From an uncultured Glaciecola sp. (GTDB lineage Bacteria; Pseudomonadota; Gammaproteobacteria; Enterobacterales; Alteromonadaceae), in the NCBI GenBank assembly GCA_947496235.1, contig CANMCE010000008.1, positions 124,001-188,000 on the forward strand: a stretch of DNA of 64,000 nt, read 5' to 3'. The notes under the pieces are model-generated. The model ran no database searches. It saw nothing but the letters and a program-made list of their open reading frames with translations, and was not told where the DNA came from. This document shows positions 11,149 through 18,598 of the stretch, piece by piece (the first letter of the stretch is position 1; each line of letters starts with the position of its first letter). The translations under genes were made by a program, and so were the position numbers.

Positions 11149-11556
11149 ATGGATAGAAACACTAAAAAAGCACTGAGATGGGATTCTGGTTACAGAACTA
11201 AACCAATCAAACCAGACAAAGCTTCCTTTTCAAGTGGCAAGTATTCTATGGCGTATGCGTGCCTCGACTGCAAAACCTCTTTTAAACGCAGCTTTCCTGG
11301 TGCGCCATGCGATTATCCATTGCACGGCCAGTGTGTTTCTTGTGGTGGTGTTACTTATAATTTAGGCCGGCATTTCAAAGCACCAAAAAAGTCGGATATT
11401 GCCCAATGGAAAAAGGTGGCATATCTCGTCCACCATGGTTTCTATTTTCAAAAAATCTGGCCTATCAAAAATAGCTATTTCAGCGTTTCTTACCCTTCAA
11501 CGTTGGCAGAAGCAAAAGTGTTTGTTAAAAAGTATAAAAAGCATGCTCTTATTTAG
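11149..11556 (+). CDS. Cassette 1: zinc-ribbon-like protein of unknown function
   Basis: 135 residues, ATG preceded by AGGA. Two CxxC pairs (CLDC near residue 43 and CVSC near residue 68) suggest a zinc ribbon. A basic patch follows (GRHFKAPKKSDIAQWKKV), then an aromatic segment (HHGFYFQKIWP). Proteins of this layout are common in environmental cassettes, but I know of no assigned role. The gene fills its cassette completely, starting 20 bp after the recombination point and ending 9 bp before the attC R'' box. It is probably expressed only from an upstream promoter, since none is visible in the cassette. Confidence 0.75.
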   Translation: MDRNTKKALRWDSGYRTKPIKPDKASFSSGKYSMAYACLDCKTSFKRSFPGAPCDYPLHGQCVSCGGVTYNLGRHFKAPKKSDIAQWKKVAYLVHHGFYFQKIWPIKNSYFSVSYPSTLAEAKVFVKKYKKHALI

Positions 11557-11565
11557 GGTAAAGTC

Positions 11566-11671
11566 ACATAACAAAAAAATTATGTCGCCCGCAGGCGGGC
11601 TGGGACACAAACACGCAGGCGGCTTCGCCATTATAGCTTGCCTGTTTGTGCCCCATATTTAGGTGTTCTGT
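11566..11671 (+). repeat. attC of cassette 1 (106 bp)
   Basis: R'' ACATAAC (11566-11572) complements the cassette's own first bases (TTATGT at 11129). R' is GTTCTGT (11665-11671), contributed by the following non-coding cassette. Long paired arms GGGACACAAACACGCAGGC against GCCTGTTTGTGCCCC. Confidence 0.85.
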
Positions 11672-12001
11672 GCCGCTGGCAAGAACACCAAATTTAATAA
11701 GGTAGATTGTGCATCGGCGATCTGTTATTAAGTACAGTAGAAAAGTTTGAGCTTTTATGACACGCTTTTAGCGTCTGCGATGCTCGCGGAAAACGTAGTT
11801 TGCCGGCGGACAACTCAGCCGCTAAAAGTGAGGCTTCAAACTCTTATACAGGCCAGCGGGGCATATGATTAACATGCAAAGATCGTCGATGCATAAGCTA
11901 AGCAAAGGATTAACAGCGTGAGCTCAGTCGTCATCTTCACAGAACAACCCGATCGGGACGGACACAATGCCTTACAGGCATTCCGCCGCCCATCTTAACT
12001 G
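11666..12001 (+). mobile_element. Non-coding cassette, copy B
   Basis: 336 bp, same length as copies A and C and about 97-98% identical to copy C by eye. It starts G^TTCTGT after the attC of cassette 1 and ends G^TTAGGT before cassette 2, so both ends are clean integron recombination points. Confidence 0.85.
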
Positions 12002-12007
12002 TTAGGT
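11939..12007 (+). repeat. attC of non-coding cassette B (69 bp)
   Basis: R'' ACAGAAC (11939-11945), L-box stem GGGACGGACACAATGCC against GGCATTCCGCCGCCC, loop TTACA, R' GTTAGGT (12001-12007). Confidence 0.8.
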
Positions 12008-12024
12008 GGCAAAAGGATCTTTTG

Positions 12025-12429
12025 ATGAGGTTTTTCATAAGCGGGGAAATTGATTGGACTGTTGATAAAGAGTTTCAAAGGGCATCATTGGCAGTTAGGA
12101 ATACACTAGAAGAATTCTTAAATCAGCGAGATTATGGAAGCGAGCTGAAAGAACTGAATATTTTCCCCATAATTGAAAATGCTCCACGAGAAATGATTGA
12201 GCAAGGTTGGCACAAAGAAAGGAAATTATTCAAACGTTCTTCTAAATCCTCAGACTTCCGCCTCAAAATAGATTATCACGCATTCCTGAATGGTTCTGAT
12301 AGTGATAGGGTAAATTTAATAGTGAAGAATATTTTAACTGCTGTTGAAATACTTGGTATCAGAGCAAAAAAGGATTTTGATCATGAAAGGCTTAAACAAG
12401 ACATCCTTAATTGTTTTGACAAAGTGTAA
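12025..12429 (+). CDS. Cassette 2: probable Imm44-type immunity protein
   Basis: 134 residues starting MRFFISGEIDW at ATG 12025 with AAGGA upstream (a TTG lies directly before it). The N-terminal FISGEID followed by RNTLEEFLN, YGSELKEL and FPIIE resembles the Imm44 family of immunity proteins from polymorphic toxin systems, recognised from memory of the family pattern and not from a search. No cognate toxin is encoded beside it; immunity genes without their toxin are frequent in cassette arrays and would protect against toxins delivered by neighbours. The family assignment is tentative. Confidence 0.55.
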   Translation: MRFFISGEIDWTVDKEFQRASLAVRNTLEEFLNQRDYGSELKELNIFPIIENAPREMIEQGWHKERKLFKRSSKSSDFRLKIDYHAFLNGSDSDRVNLIVKNILTAVEILGIRAKKDFDHERLKQDILNCFDKV

Positions 12430-12454
12430 GAACTTTAGGTTGTATAAGCATGTC

Positions 12455-12560
12455 ACCTAACAAAAAAATTATGTCGCCCGCAGGCGGGCTGGGACACAAA
12501 CACGCAGGCGGCTTCGCCATGATCGCCTGCCTGGTTGTGCCCCATATTTAGAAGTTCTGT
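12455..12560 (+). repeat. attC of cassette 2 (106 bp)
   Basis: R'' ACCTAAC (12455-12461) matches the cassette start TTAGGT (12002). The rest is nearly identical to the attC of cassette 1. R' GTTCTGT (12554-12560). Confidence 0.85.
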
Positions 12561-12890
12561 GCCGCTGGCTAGAACACCAAAGTTAATAAGGTAGATTGTG
12601 CATCGGCGATCTGTTATTAAGTACAGTAGAAAAGTTTGAGCTTTTATGACACGCTTTTAGCGTCTGCGATGCTCGCGGAAAACGCAGTTTACCGGCGGAC
12701 AACTCAGCCGCTAAAAGTGAGGCTTCAAACTCTTATACAGGCCAGCGGGGCATTTGATTAACATGCAAAGATCGTCGATGCATAAGCTAAGCAAAGGATT
12801 AACAGTGTGAGCTCAGTCGTCATCTTCACAGAACAACCCGATCGGGACGGACACAATGCCTTACAGGCATTCCGCCGCCCATCTTAACTG
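12555..12890 (+). mobile_element. Non-coding cassette, copy C
   Basis: Third 336-bp copy, with clean G^TTCTGT and G^TTATGT junctions. It lies between cassettes 2 and 3. Confidence 0.85.
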
Positions 12891-12896
12891 TTATGT
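12828..12896 (+). repeat. attC of non-coding cassette C (69 bp)
   Basis: R'' ACAGAAC (12828-12834), the same stem and TTACA loop as copy B, R' GTTATGT (12890-12896). Confidence 0.8.
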
Positions 12897-12911
12897 GCCC
12901 AAGGTAACCCG

Positions 12912-13229
12912 ATGCTCAGTGTAATGAATAACACTAAATGGGAAGAGTTGTGTTCAGAAATGTACGAACTTAAAGCATCTTCTCCACAGTGGCGGACTAA
13001 AGATCTGACTACTGGGTATTTATCTCCATGGGATGGTGATTGGTTTTATCATTTCAGAGAAGGTGGCTTTGATTCGATTGAATGGGTCGAATTAAAGATT
13101 GATAGCACCGCTCAATATGAAATCGTCTTAGGTATTTTAAAGCAAATTAATCTACCAGGCTCTAAAAGTGAGAGTGGGTTCAAAATATATGGTTACGTCC
13201 CAATGAGTCAGTACGTTGAATACATATAG
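12912..13229 (+). CDS. Cassette 3: DUF6678-like protein
   Basis: 105 residues. The motifs NNTKWEEL, SPQWRTKDL, SPWDGDWFYHFREGGF, SIEWVEL and YGYVPMSQYVEYI fit the DUF6678 family as I remember it; function unknown. AAGG lies 7 bp before ATG 12912, and a second in-frame ATG at 12924 would give the family-typical MNNTKW start. The acidic, Trp-rich composition resembles immunity-type small proteins, but that is inference. The gene ends three bases before its attC. Confidence 0.65.
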   Translation: MLSVMNNTKWEELCSEMYELKASSPQWRTKDLTTGYLSPWDGDWFYHFREGGFDSIEWVELKIDSTAQYEIVLGILKQINLPGSKSESGFKIYGYVPMSQYVEYI

Positions 13230-13232
13230 GTC

Positions 13233-13340
13233 ACATAACAACCCAATAAACGCACTCACTTCGTTCGCTGGGACGCATACTCGTGGGGCGGCTACGCAAT
13301 TATGCCCCACATGTATGCGACCGTTATTGGAAAGTTAGGG
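13233..13340 (+). repeat. attC of cassette 3 (108 bp)
   Basis: R'' ACATAAC (13233-13239) matches the cassette start TTATGT (12891). CCAATAA pairs with TTATTGG, and GGACGCATAC...GTGGGGC pairs with GCCCCAC...GTATGCGACC. R' GTTAGGG (13334-13340). Confidence 0.88.
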
Positions 13341-13347
13341 CTCAAAT

Positions 13348-13677
13348 ATGAATCGAGCATTTGGGAAAGTATTCAAAAACAAGAATGGCGTTGAGTACGG
13401 CGTAATCAGAAAAGCCAAGGGACCATTTCCTGAGGTTTTGTCGACTTCGGAGGTCCTAGCGGAAGACGGTTGTGGTAACTATTTTGTTCTACTAAATGAG
13501 GCTGTTTGCTTCTGGGATCACGAAACAGATGAGAACGAGGTTCTTTCTGAATCAGTAGATGATTTTGTTTCTAGGTGCTCGGCTCCAGAAGAAGTTGAAC
13601 TAGAGCCTGGTCAAGTAGAGTCGGCTTGGATAGATCCCGAGTTTGCGAAGCAATTCGGCATCAAGAGCAAGCCCTAA
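13348..13677 (+). CDS. Cassette 4: SMI1/KNR4 (SUKH)-like protein
   Basis: 109 residues, small and acidic. GNYFVLLNEAVCFWDHETDE followed by LSESVDDFVSRC fits the core of SMI1/KNR4 (SUKH) proteins, where a Tyr/Phe-rich strand is followed by WDHE and a helix. Many bacterial SUKH proteins are immunity proteins against nuclease toxins. No toxin is adjacent. The stop codon lies inside the R'' box of the attC, so the gene uses the whole cassette. The start ATG at 13348 has only a weak ribosome binding site. Confidence 0.55.
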   Translation: MNRAFGKVFKNKNGVEYGVIRKAKGPFPEVLSTSEVLAEDGCGNYFVLLNEAVCFWDHETDENEVLSESVDDFVSRCSAPEEVELEPGQVESAWIDPEFAKQFGIKSKP

Positions 13678-13741
13678 CAAGCGCATGTTTCGGACAAATT
13701 TCCGCTGCGCTACAATTTTGCCTGTGCTGCGAGCGTTAGGG
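13672..13741 (+). repeat. attC of cassette 4 (70 bp)
   Basis: R'' CCCTAAC (13672-13678) overlaps the stop codon of the preceding gene. R' GTTAGGG (13735-13741). Both cassettes 4 and 5 use the TTAGGG core. Confidence 0.85.
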
Positions 13742-13751
13742 TCACTTTTAG

Positions 13752-14062
<311 letters not shown>

Positions 14063-14073
<11 letters not shown>

Positions 14074-14323
14074 ATATGACTTTTCCAAATCAAAGTCTGC
14101 AAGCGAAATTCCTCACTTAGCTAAACTACAAAGTGAAGGCAAAAGTAGAATTACAATTATGCTCGATAATGACATTTTAGATTTTTATCGAGATAGAGCT
14201 AAATTTGAGGGAATTGGTTATCAAACCCTAATTAATGCAACTCTTAGAGAAGCTGTCCAAGCAAAGCCTCTGGACGAAGAAGCCTTACGGCGTATTTTGC
14301 GTGAAGAGTTGAAAACTTCGTAA
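14063..14323 (+). CDS. brnA: BrnA-type antitoxin
   Basis: 86 residues. The N-terminus (MKDEYDFSKSKSA) and the ribbon-helix-helix-like C-terminal half (RITIMLDNDILDFYRDRA, then GIGYQTLINATLREAV) match BrnA/DUF4415 antitoxins, which bind BrnT and repress the shared promoter. The start overlaps the end of brnT. The antitoxin is intact although the toxin frame is broken. Confidence 0.85.
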
Positions 14324-14334
14324 GTGAGAACAGA

Positions 14335-14436
14335 CCCTAACAAATTGCTAAAGCGAATTAATTTGAACTGTCACAATTTTATGCTTTCGCAACTATTGCG
14401 CCAACTCAAATTAATTCGCTTAGCAAGGCGTTAGCT
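14335..14436 (+). repeat. attC of cassette 5 (102 bp)
   Basis: R'' CCCTAAC (14335-14341) matches the cassette start TTAGGG. AAGCGAATTAATTTGA pairs with TCAAATTAATTCGCTT, a long regular stem. R' GTTAGCT (14430-14436). A textbook attC of the type found in Vibrio/Shewanella-like arrays. Confidence 0.93.
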
Positions 14437-14452
14437 TTCTAAGGAGTAGAAA

Positions 14453-14692
14453 TTGAGTCCAACAGTATTCAGGGAAGATGGCTATCGGTTCTTCTTTTTC
14501 TCACGAGAAGAGTCTCGTATGCATGTTCATGTTTTATCGGGTGACGGTGAAGCAAAATATTGGTTAGAGCCAGAAATAGCATTAGCGAAATCTTTCGGTT
14601 ATTCTAGTAAACAACTATCTCGAATCGAACAATTGGTCATGGGGCATCAAGATGAGCTCATCAGCGCTTGGCAACGACACTTTAAAGACTGA
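14453..14692 (+). CDS. Cassette 6: DUF4160 protein
   Basis: 79 residues; TTG start with an ideal AAGGAG 6 bp upstream. SPTVFREDGYRFFFFSREE, then HVHV and the WLEP block followed by SKQLSRIEQLVMGHQDELISAW, are typical of DUF4160. The family is usually found next to DUF2442, as here, and the pair is often listed as a putative toxin-antitoxin module; no activity is established. The downstream frame overlaps by 41 bp, so translation is probably coupled. Confidence 0.85.
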   Translation: MSPTVFREDGYRFFFFSREESRMHVHVLSGDGEAKYWLEPEIALAKSFGYSSKQLSRIEQLVMGHQDELISAWQRHFKD

Positions 14693-14942
14693 AGTTACTA
14701 ACGTATCACCGTTTGGCATATGGCTTCTCACCTCGTCGGACAAAGAGTATTTCTTGTCATTCGAAGACTATCCTTGGTTTAAATCTAAGCCAATTGAACA
14801 GATTTTTAATATTGAAGAGTTTGCGCCAGGTCATTTTCATTGGCCTGATTTGGATGTGGATCTAAGCGAACAGATACTTGATAACCCAGACAAGTATCCT
14901 TTAAAGGCGAAAGCTAACAATAGATTGAACAGAGATGCCTAG
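14652..14942 (+). CDS. DUF2442 protein
   Basis: 96 residues. VTNVSPFGIWLL...EYFLSFEDYPWFKS, then IFNIEEF...HFHWPDLDVDLS, is the DUF2442 signature. It overlaps the DUF4160 gene in another frame, the usual order for this pair. The last codons run through the R'' box of the attC, so the C-terminus is set by the cassette boundary. Function unknown. Confidence 0.82.
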   Translation: MSSSALGNDTLKTEVTNVSPFGIWLLTSSDKEYFLSFEDYPWFKSKPIEQIFNIEEFAPGHFHWPDLDVDLSEQILDNPDKYPLKAKANNRLNRDA

Positions 14943-15012
14943 TCAATGTCATGTCGCTTGCATTCGCAACCGTCATGCCATCAACTAGCCACTCGTTAAT
15001 CGAGCGTTATCT
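14912..15012 (+). repeat. attC of cassette 6 (101 bp)
   Basis: R'' AGCTAAC (14912-14918) matches the cassette start TTAGCT. R' GTTATCT (15006-15012). The end of the DUF2442 gene lies within it. Confidence 0.85.
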
Positions 15013-15027
15013 AACACGGAGAAGTTA

Positions 15028-15351
15028 TTGGTTGAACAGCAGGAAAGTAAGGTTGGTCAAACTAAGAATGTAGCTATTATCTACGGGATGATTTCTGTAG
15101 GTTTAATTACAGCAGTAGTAACTGGTCAAACTATTAATGGCCAACAGCTGTCTTCAACAAATGATATTTGGCTACCGGTTTTTCTACTTTTCACGTCAAT
15201 TGGCGTATACAGAAAAACCTGGTGGGGAAGTTGGTTTGGCTACCTGGTTTCTGTCCCCTTTTTTATTAATGTTCCAGTGGGGACTTTTTTAGGTGGCTAC
15301 ATGCTCTGGCATTTAACTAAATATCGGGATAGTTTCAAACATTGGATTTAG
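15028..15351 (+). CDS. Cassette 7: small inner-membrane protein
   Basis: 107 residues; TTG start with CGGAGAA just upstream. Three hydrophobic segments are seen: residues ~14-32, ~48-62 and ~70-90, the last including VPFFINVPVGTFLGGYMLWHL. Such proteins recur in cassette arrays; no function is assigned. A TAG stop falls just before the R'' box of the degenerate final attC. Confidence 0.7.
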   Translation: MVEQQESKVGQTKNVAIIYGMISVGLITAVVTGQTINGQQLSSTNDIWLPVFLLFTSIGVYRKTWWGSWFGYLVSVPFFINVPVGTFLGGYMLWHLTKYRDSFKHWI

Positions 15352-15352
15352 C

Positions 15353-15410
15353 AGCTAACAAATCAAACAATAGGGATAATATCAGCCCATGTCATGCCGA
15401 TTGCATATGC
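15353..15410 (+). repeat. Degenerate attC at the right end of the array
   Basis: AGCTAAC (15353-15359) is an R'' box, followed by CATGTCATGCCG and ATTGCATATGCAA, which resemble the middle of the attC of cassette 6. No R' box of the GTTRRRY type follows. The R'' does not complement the start of cassette 7 (TTATCT), so this end looks like a deletion junction. Confidence 0.6.
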
Positions 15411-15421
15411 AAAAGAGATTT

Positions 15422-15772
15422 ATGCTCAAATTCATAGTTTTTAGTTCTGTACTAGTGCTTTCTATTTTTTCTGTTCAGGCCAAAAGTGACTGTGATATCT
15501 CGGGCATTTGGAATCACTCAGCTAAACCCGCAAAACTATTAATCGACCTAAACAAATCTGAGGTCACTGTTTACTCTCATGATAATAATTCGAACGCAAT
15601 TGGATTAGTTGTTTTGAAAGCCTTAAAACCAACATCAAATTCTTCGTTATGGGAGGCAAAGATGTATAGTGCAGAAGAAGATTCGTTTGTTAATGTTCAG
15701 ATATCCTCAAAAGGTTGCAATAAATTAATTGTTATTTTTGACGGTGAAGAGGTTTTAGAGCTTATTAGGTAA
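15422..15772 (+). CDS. Secreted protein of unknown function
   Basis: 116 residues from ATG 15422 (the frame is open to 15389, but that part lies in attC-derived sequence). A signal peptide (MLKFIVFSSVLVLSIFSVQA) precedes the mature part CDISGIWNHSAKPAKLLIDL. Two cysteines remain in the mature protein and could form a disulfide. The start of the mature part (SGIWNH followed by strands) suggests a lipocalin-like small beta protein, but this is a guess. It may be a former cassette gene, since its upstream region overlaps the degenerate attC. Confidence 0.6.
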   Translation: MLKFIVFSSVLVLSIFSVQAKSDCDISGIWNHSAKPAKLLIDLNKSEVTVYSHDNNSNAIGLVVLKALKPTSNSSLWEAKMYSAEEDSFVNVQISSKGCNKLIVIFDGEEVLELIR

Positions 15773-15815
15773 ATTTAGCAGACGTCAAATCGCGTTTATA
15801 GTTACGGTCCTAAAA

Positions 15816-15850
15816 GCTTTGAAGGTTTTTCCATAGGAAAACTTTAAAGC
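15816..15850 (+). terminator. Imperfect hairpin, possible terminator
   Basis: GCTTTGAAGGTTTTTCC and GGAAAACTTTAAAGC pair with few mismatches. The T-rich run follows 10 bp later, so termination is possible but not certain. The rest of 15773-16046 shows nothing recognisable. Confidence 0.4.
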
Positions 15851-16046
15851 CTTAATGAATTTTTTCTAATTTACCATGACCAGTCATCGGAAAATTTAAG
15901 TCGGCGCTAAATCTTGAGGTGAAGTTGCGGTCAGAGTGTCAGAGTTTTTAGCAAGACATGGTTTATAGGCTCATTCGTCAACTTAATCCAAATTCAATTT
16001 TTTAGTTTGTCGTGCATTGGGAATTTTTTAAAAATAAGGAAATCAG

Positions 16047-16943
16047 GTGAAATTTAGCACGTTATTAATTGTTGTTTTTTGTGGTTTGTTGTTTTCTACC
16101 AGTGTTTATTCTACTGAAAAACAATGTGAACAAATAGAAGCCCCCATCGTTTTCGATCAATATGGCTTACCTACCTTAGAGCTGATAATTAATGGCGAGA
16201 GTAATTTTGCTTTAATTGATCTTGGATCTAGGGCTGGAATCCATTTACCTGTTTCCACTATAAGCAGTATCTCAAATGTAAAATATACGGGTGAAACTTC
16301 AAACACTACCAATATTTCTGGTGAAGTATTTACATCGAAAGAGTTTGTTGTACCAATGATGGCTATTGGCTGTATGAAATTTGAAAATATAATAGGGTAT
16401 GAGCTCAATCCTTGGGCAGCGTCTATTGGTGATAAACCCGAAGGTGAGGAAGAAAATTTACAACTAGTCATAGGTCAGGGATTTTTCGGAGATAAACAAA
16501 TTGTTATTGATTATCTAAATAAGAAGCTGACTGTTAGCAATAAAAACAGTGCACTTGAGTCTACAGATAACAGTAAATTTAAGCCTTATGAGCTTAGTGA
16601 TGAAGGCATTACTATCCAAATGAGCAGTTCGCTAGCTGATTATCAAATGGTGCTAGATACAGGAGCATCAAGCTCAATATTTTCACTTAATAAAGTAGAT
16701 AACAACGAGCCATTAACAGAATGCAATTACGATTTGGGACCAGATGTACAGTGCAAAATATTCACTTCTGAGGTAAATATCGCTGGCTTTAGTTTTGTTC
16801 CGAACCTTTTGCTTTATCCGATAGATCCAAGGTTTACAAAAGATGGTTTATTAGGAAGCGATTTTTTTAATAAGTTTACTGTGGCGTTAGATTTTTCTAA
16901 TAACAGAATTGCAATTAGCCCAAATGAATCGAGTAAATTGTAG
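16047..16943 (+). CDS. Secreted retropepsin-like aspartic protease
   Basis: 298 residues; GTG start with AAGGA upstream. A signal peptide (to about residue 22) is followed by two similar halves, as in pepsin-like duplications. The second half has a canonical active-site motif, MVLDTGASS (Asp204), and a later LLGSDFFNKF. The first half has FALIDLGSRAG (Asp58) with Leu in place of Thr/Ser. Asp-Thr/Ser-Gly is the catalytic triad of the family, so the first half may be impaired or the enzyme may act as a dimer of second halves. Predicted periplasmic; target unknown. Confidence 0.75.
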   Translation: MKFSTLLIVVFCGLLFSTSVYSTEKQCEQIEAPIVFDQYGLPTLELIINGESNFALIDLGSRAGIHLPVSTISSISNVKYTGETSNTTNISGEVFTSKEFVVPMMAIGCMKFENIIGYELNPWAASIGDKPEGEEENLQLVIGQGFFGDKQIVIDYLNKKLTVSNKNSALESTDNSKFKPYELSDEGITIQMSSSLADYQMVLDTGASSSIFSLNKVDNNEPLTECNYDLGPDVQCKIFTSEVNIAGFSFVPNLLLYPIDPRFTKDGLLGSDFFNKFTVALDFSNNRIAISPNESSKL

Positions 16944-17071
16944 ATTGGCTAATGCCGAGCATTTAAATTAGTCAATTTGACAGTTTAAAATTGGCATATT
17001 CAGCAAAACTCAATTCCAATTTGTCGTTTAGTTTAGAAGTCACCATATTGAACAAAAGGAGCATTAGTAGT

Positions 17072-17323
17072 ATGGACCTAGAAAAATGGGAACAAACGAG
17101 AGCAAAAGGCAAAACCCGTTTTGTAATAATGAAAGGTGTGATCGGTTGGGGTGTCACTACTGCTATTTTGTGGTCAATCATAATGGCATTTGTAGCGCCA
17201 ACAGATAATCTATGGTTACGGCCATTACTTGCGCTTGTTCTTTTCCCCTTAGGCGGCATAGCCTTTGGACATTTTGCTTGGCAATCAGCCGAGAAAAAAT
17301 ATGCAAAAAGTAAAGCAAAGTAA
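17072..17323 (+). CDS. Small inner-membrane protein
   Basis: 83 residues from ATG 17072, chosen because AAAGGAGC lies 9 bp upstream; the frame extends to TTG 16991 without a ribosome binding site. Two membrane segments (VIGWGVTTAILWSIIMAFVA and LLALVLFPLGGIAFGHFAW) sit between basic ends. Not recognised as a named family. Confidence 0.7.
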   Translation: MDLEKWEQTRAKGKTRFVIMKGVIGWGVTTAILWSIIMAFVAPTDNLWLRPLLALVLFPLGGIAFGHFAWQSAEKKYAKSKAK

Positions 17324-17384
17324 GCCTTGGTTAGTGAATATACTCTCCGTAAGTATAATTGAATAATTTTTAGGAAAAATTTTT

Positions 17385-17834
17385 TTGGATATTAAGCTTT
17401 TAGACGTTACCAAAGTAAATTGGCTCGATATGATTGAGCTCGAAATCACCAAGCAGCAGGAAAATTATGTGGCGCTTCCAGCAGAAGCAATCGCTGCTTC
17501 TAAATTCTATGACTACTACGTAAATCGTGGGATCTATTTAGGCGATAAACCCATAGGCTTTTTGCAGTATTACCCTAATTACCGTGACGAAAAACCCAAT
17601 GAAATTTTCATCGACCAACTTTTATTAGATGTTGAATATCAGGGCAAAGGATACGGGACCATAGCTACTGCTTTGGCAATCGAAGAAATAAAAGCATTAG
17701 AAGGCTTTAATGCCATTTCAATTTGCTATGTGGAAGGCCATGATATAATGAAAAAGTTTTTTGAACGTTTTGGTTTTAAGGTGGTTGATCAAGACGAGTT
17801 TGACGAAACCATAATGGAGTTACATTATGGGTAG
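17385..17834 (+). CDS. GNAT-family N-acetyltransferase
   Basis: 149 residues; TTG start, AGGA 9 bp upstream. The acetyl-CoA pyrophosphate-binding motif is LDVEYQGKGYGTIATAL (motif A, Q/RxxGxG/A), followed by FFERFGFKVV (motif B). The substrate cannot be read from the sequence. It lies 61 bp after the small membrane protein and 43 bp before a CPBP protease, without visible terminators, so the cluster may be co-transcribed. Confidence 0.85.
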   Translation: MDIKLLDVTKVNWLDMIELEITKQQENYVALPAEAIAASKFYDYYVNRGIYLGDKPIGFLQYYPNYRDEKPNEIFIDQLLLDVEYQGKGYGTIATALAIEEIKALEGFNAISICYVEGHDIMKKFFERFGFKVVDQDEFDETIMELHYG

Positions 17835-17877
17835 AGGGGATTGCTAATCCCTTATCGATATTTACAAGGACAGTATC

Positions 17878-18564
17878 ATGATAGGCCTAATTTTATTTGC
17901 CATATCTTGGATTCTACTTCGCTTACAAAAGCGGCCGATCTCAGAACTCGGATTTAATAAACCTGTTCAGAGATCTGTCGAATTTATAGGTGGCTTAATA
18001 ATAGCAGCCGTCTTTGCAAGCTTTCAGTTTGTTCTTATCGCCCATTTTTCAGATTTTAACTGGCAACTGAATCCTGAGTATTCATTATCCAATTTGATAC
18101 AAAGTTTGCGCTGGAATCTGAATTCAGTTTTATACGAAGAGCTGTTATTCCGTGGCTATCTGCTTTACAAAGCCATCGAATATTTAGGTGTTAGAAAAGC
18201 CTGTTTGTTGTCGGCGGTTGCCTTTGGGATATATCATTGGTTCTCCTACGGGATTTGGGGGGCTTTGGTGCCCATGGTGTATGTGTTTATTTTGACCGGG
18301 TCTTTCGGTTTGATGACCGCCTATGCATTTGCAAAGTCAAAATCGGTCATATTGCCAATTGCCCTTCATTTAGGCTGGAATTTGACTACAAATTTAATTT
18401 TTTCCAATGGTCCTATTGGCCAACAGCTTTTAGTTCCTAGCATTTCAGATCCTAAGGTTATGGAGAGTTCCGAACAAATAATAGCTAATATCATTATTCC
18501 ATTGAGTTTTGTGAGCTTGGTGCTTTGGATAGTCACTAAAAAAATAGCCAGATACCGGCATTAA
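17878..18564 (+). CDS. CPBP-family intramembrane metalloprotease
   Basis: 228 residues with about six membrane segments. The family signature is complete: EELLFRGYL (paired glutamates and Arg), then AFGIYHW and ALHLGWN with the metal-binding histidines. CPBP (type II CAAX protease-related) proteins cleave within or near the membrane; bacterial members act in bacteriocin self-immunity and peptide maturation, but no partner peptide is visible here. No clear ribosome binding site besides ACAAGGA 10 bp before the ATG. Confidence 0.85.
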   Translation: MIGLILFAISWILLRLQKRPISELGFNKPVQRSVEFIGGLIIAAVFASFQFVLIAHFSDFNWQLNPEYSLSNLIQSLRWNLNSVLYEELLFRGYLLYKAIEYLGVRKACLLSAVAFGIYHWFSYGIWGALVPMVYVFILTGSFGLMTAYAFAKSKSVILPIALHLGWNLTTNLIFSNGPIGQQLLVPSISDPKVMESSEQIIANIIIPLSFVSLVLWIVTKKIARYRH

Positions 18565-18598
18565 CCAGCCAAGTGACCTATTTTAAGGATGTAAAAAG

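Noticed and set aside
11399-11662. 87-codon + strand frame overlapping cassette 1 and its attC
   Set aside because: It is in another frame of a better-supported gene and translates attC hairpin sequence.
11566-12007. A single giant attC of about 440 bp between coding cassettes
   Set aside because: The core rule shows two sites: ACATAAC faces GTTATGT of cassette 1 itself, while the inner unit has its own matching pair TTCTGT/ACAGAAC. A separate 336-bp cassette explains it better.
10793-12890. Group II intron or IS fragment inserted in attC sites
   Set aside because: The unit ends coincide exactly with integron recombination points, no domain V-like sequence or reverse transcriptase/transposase frame is present, and the copies have their own attC.
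10793-12890. CRISPR-like repeats
   Set aside because: Repeats are 336 bp and separated by genes; there are no short regular repeats or cas genes.
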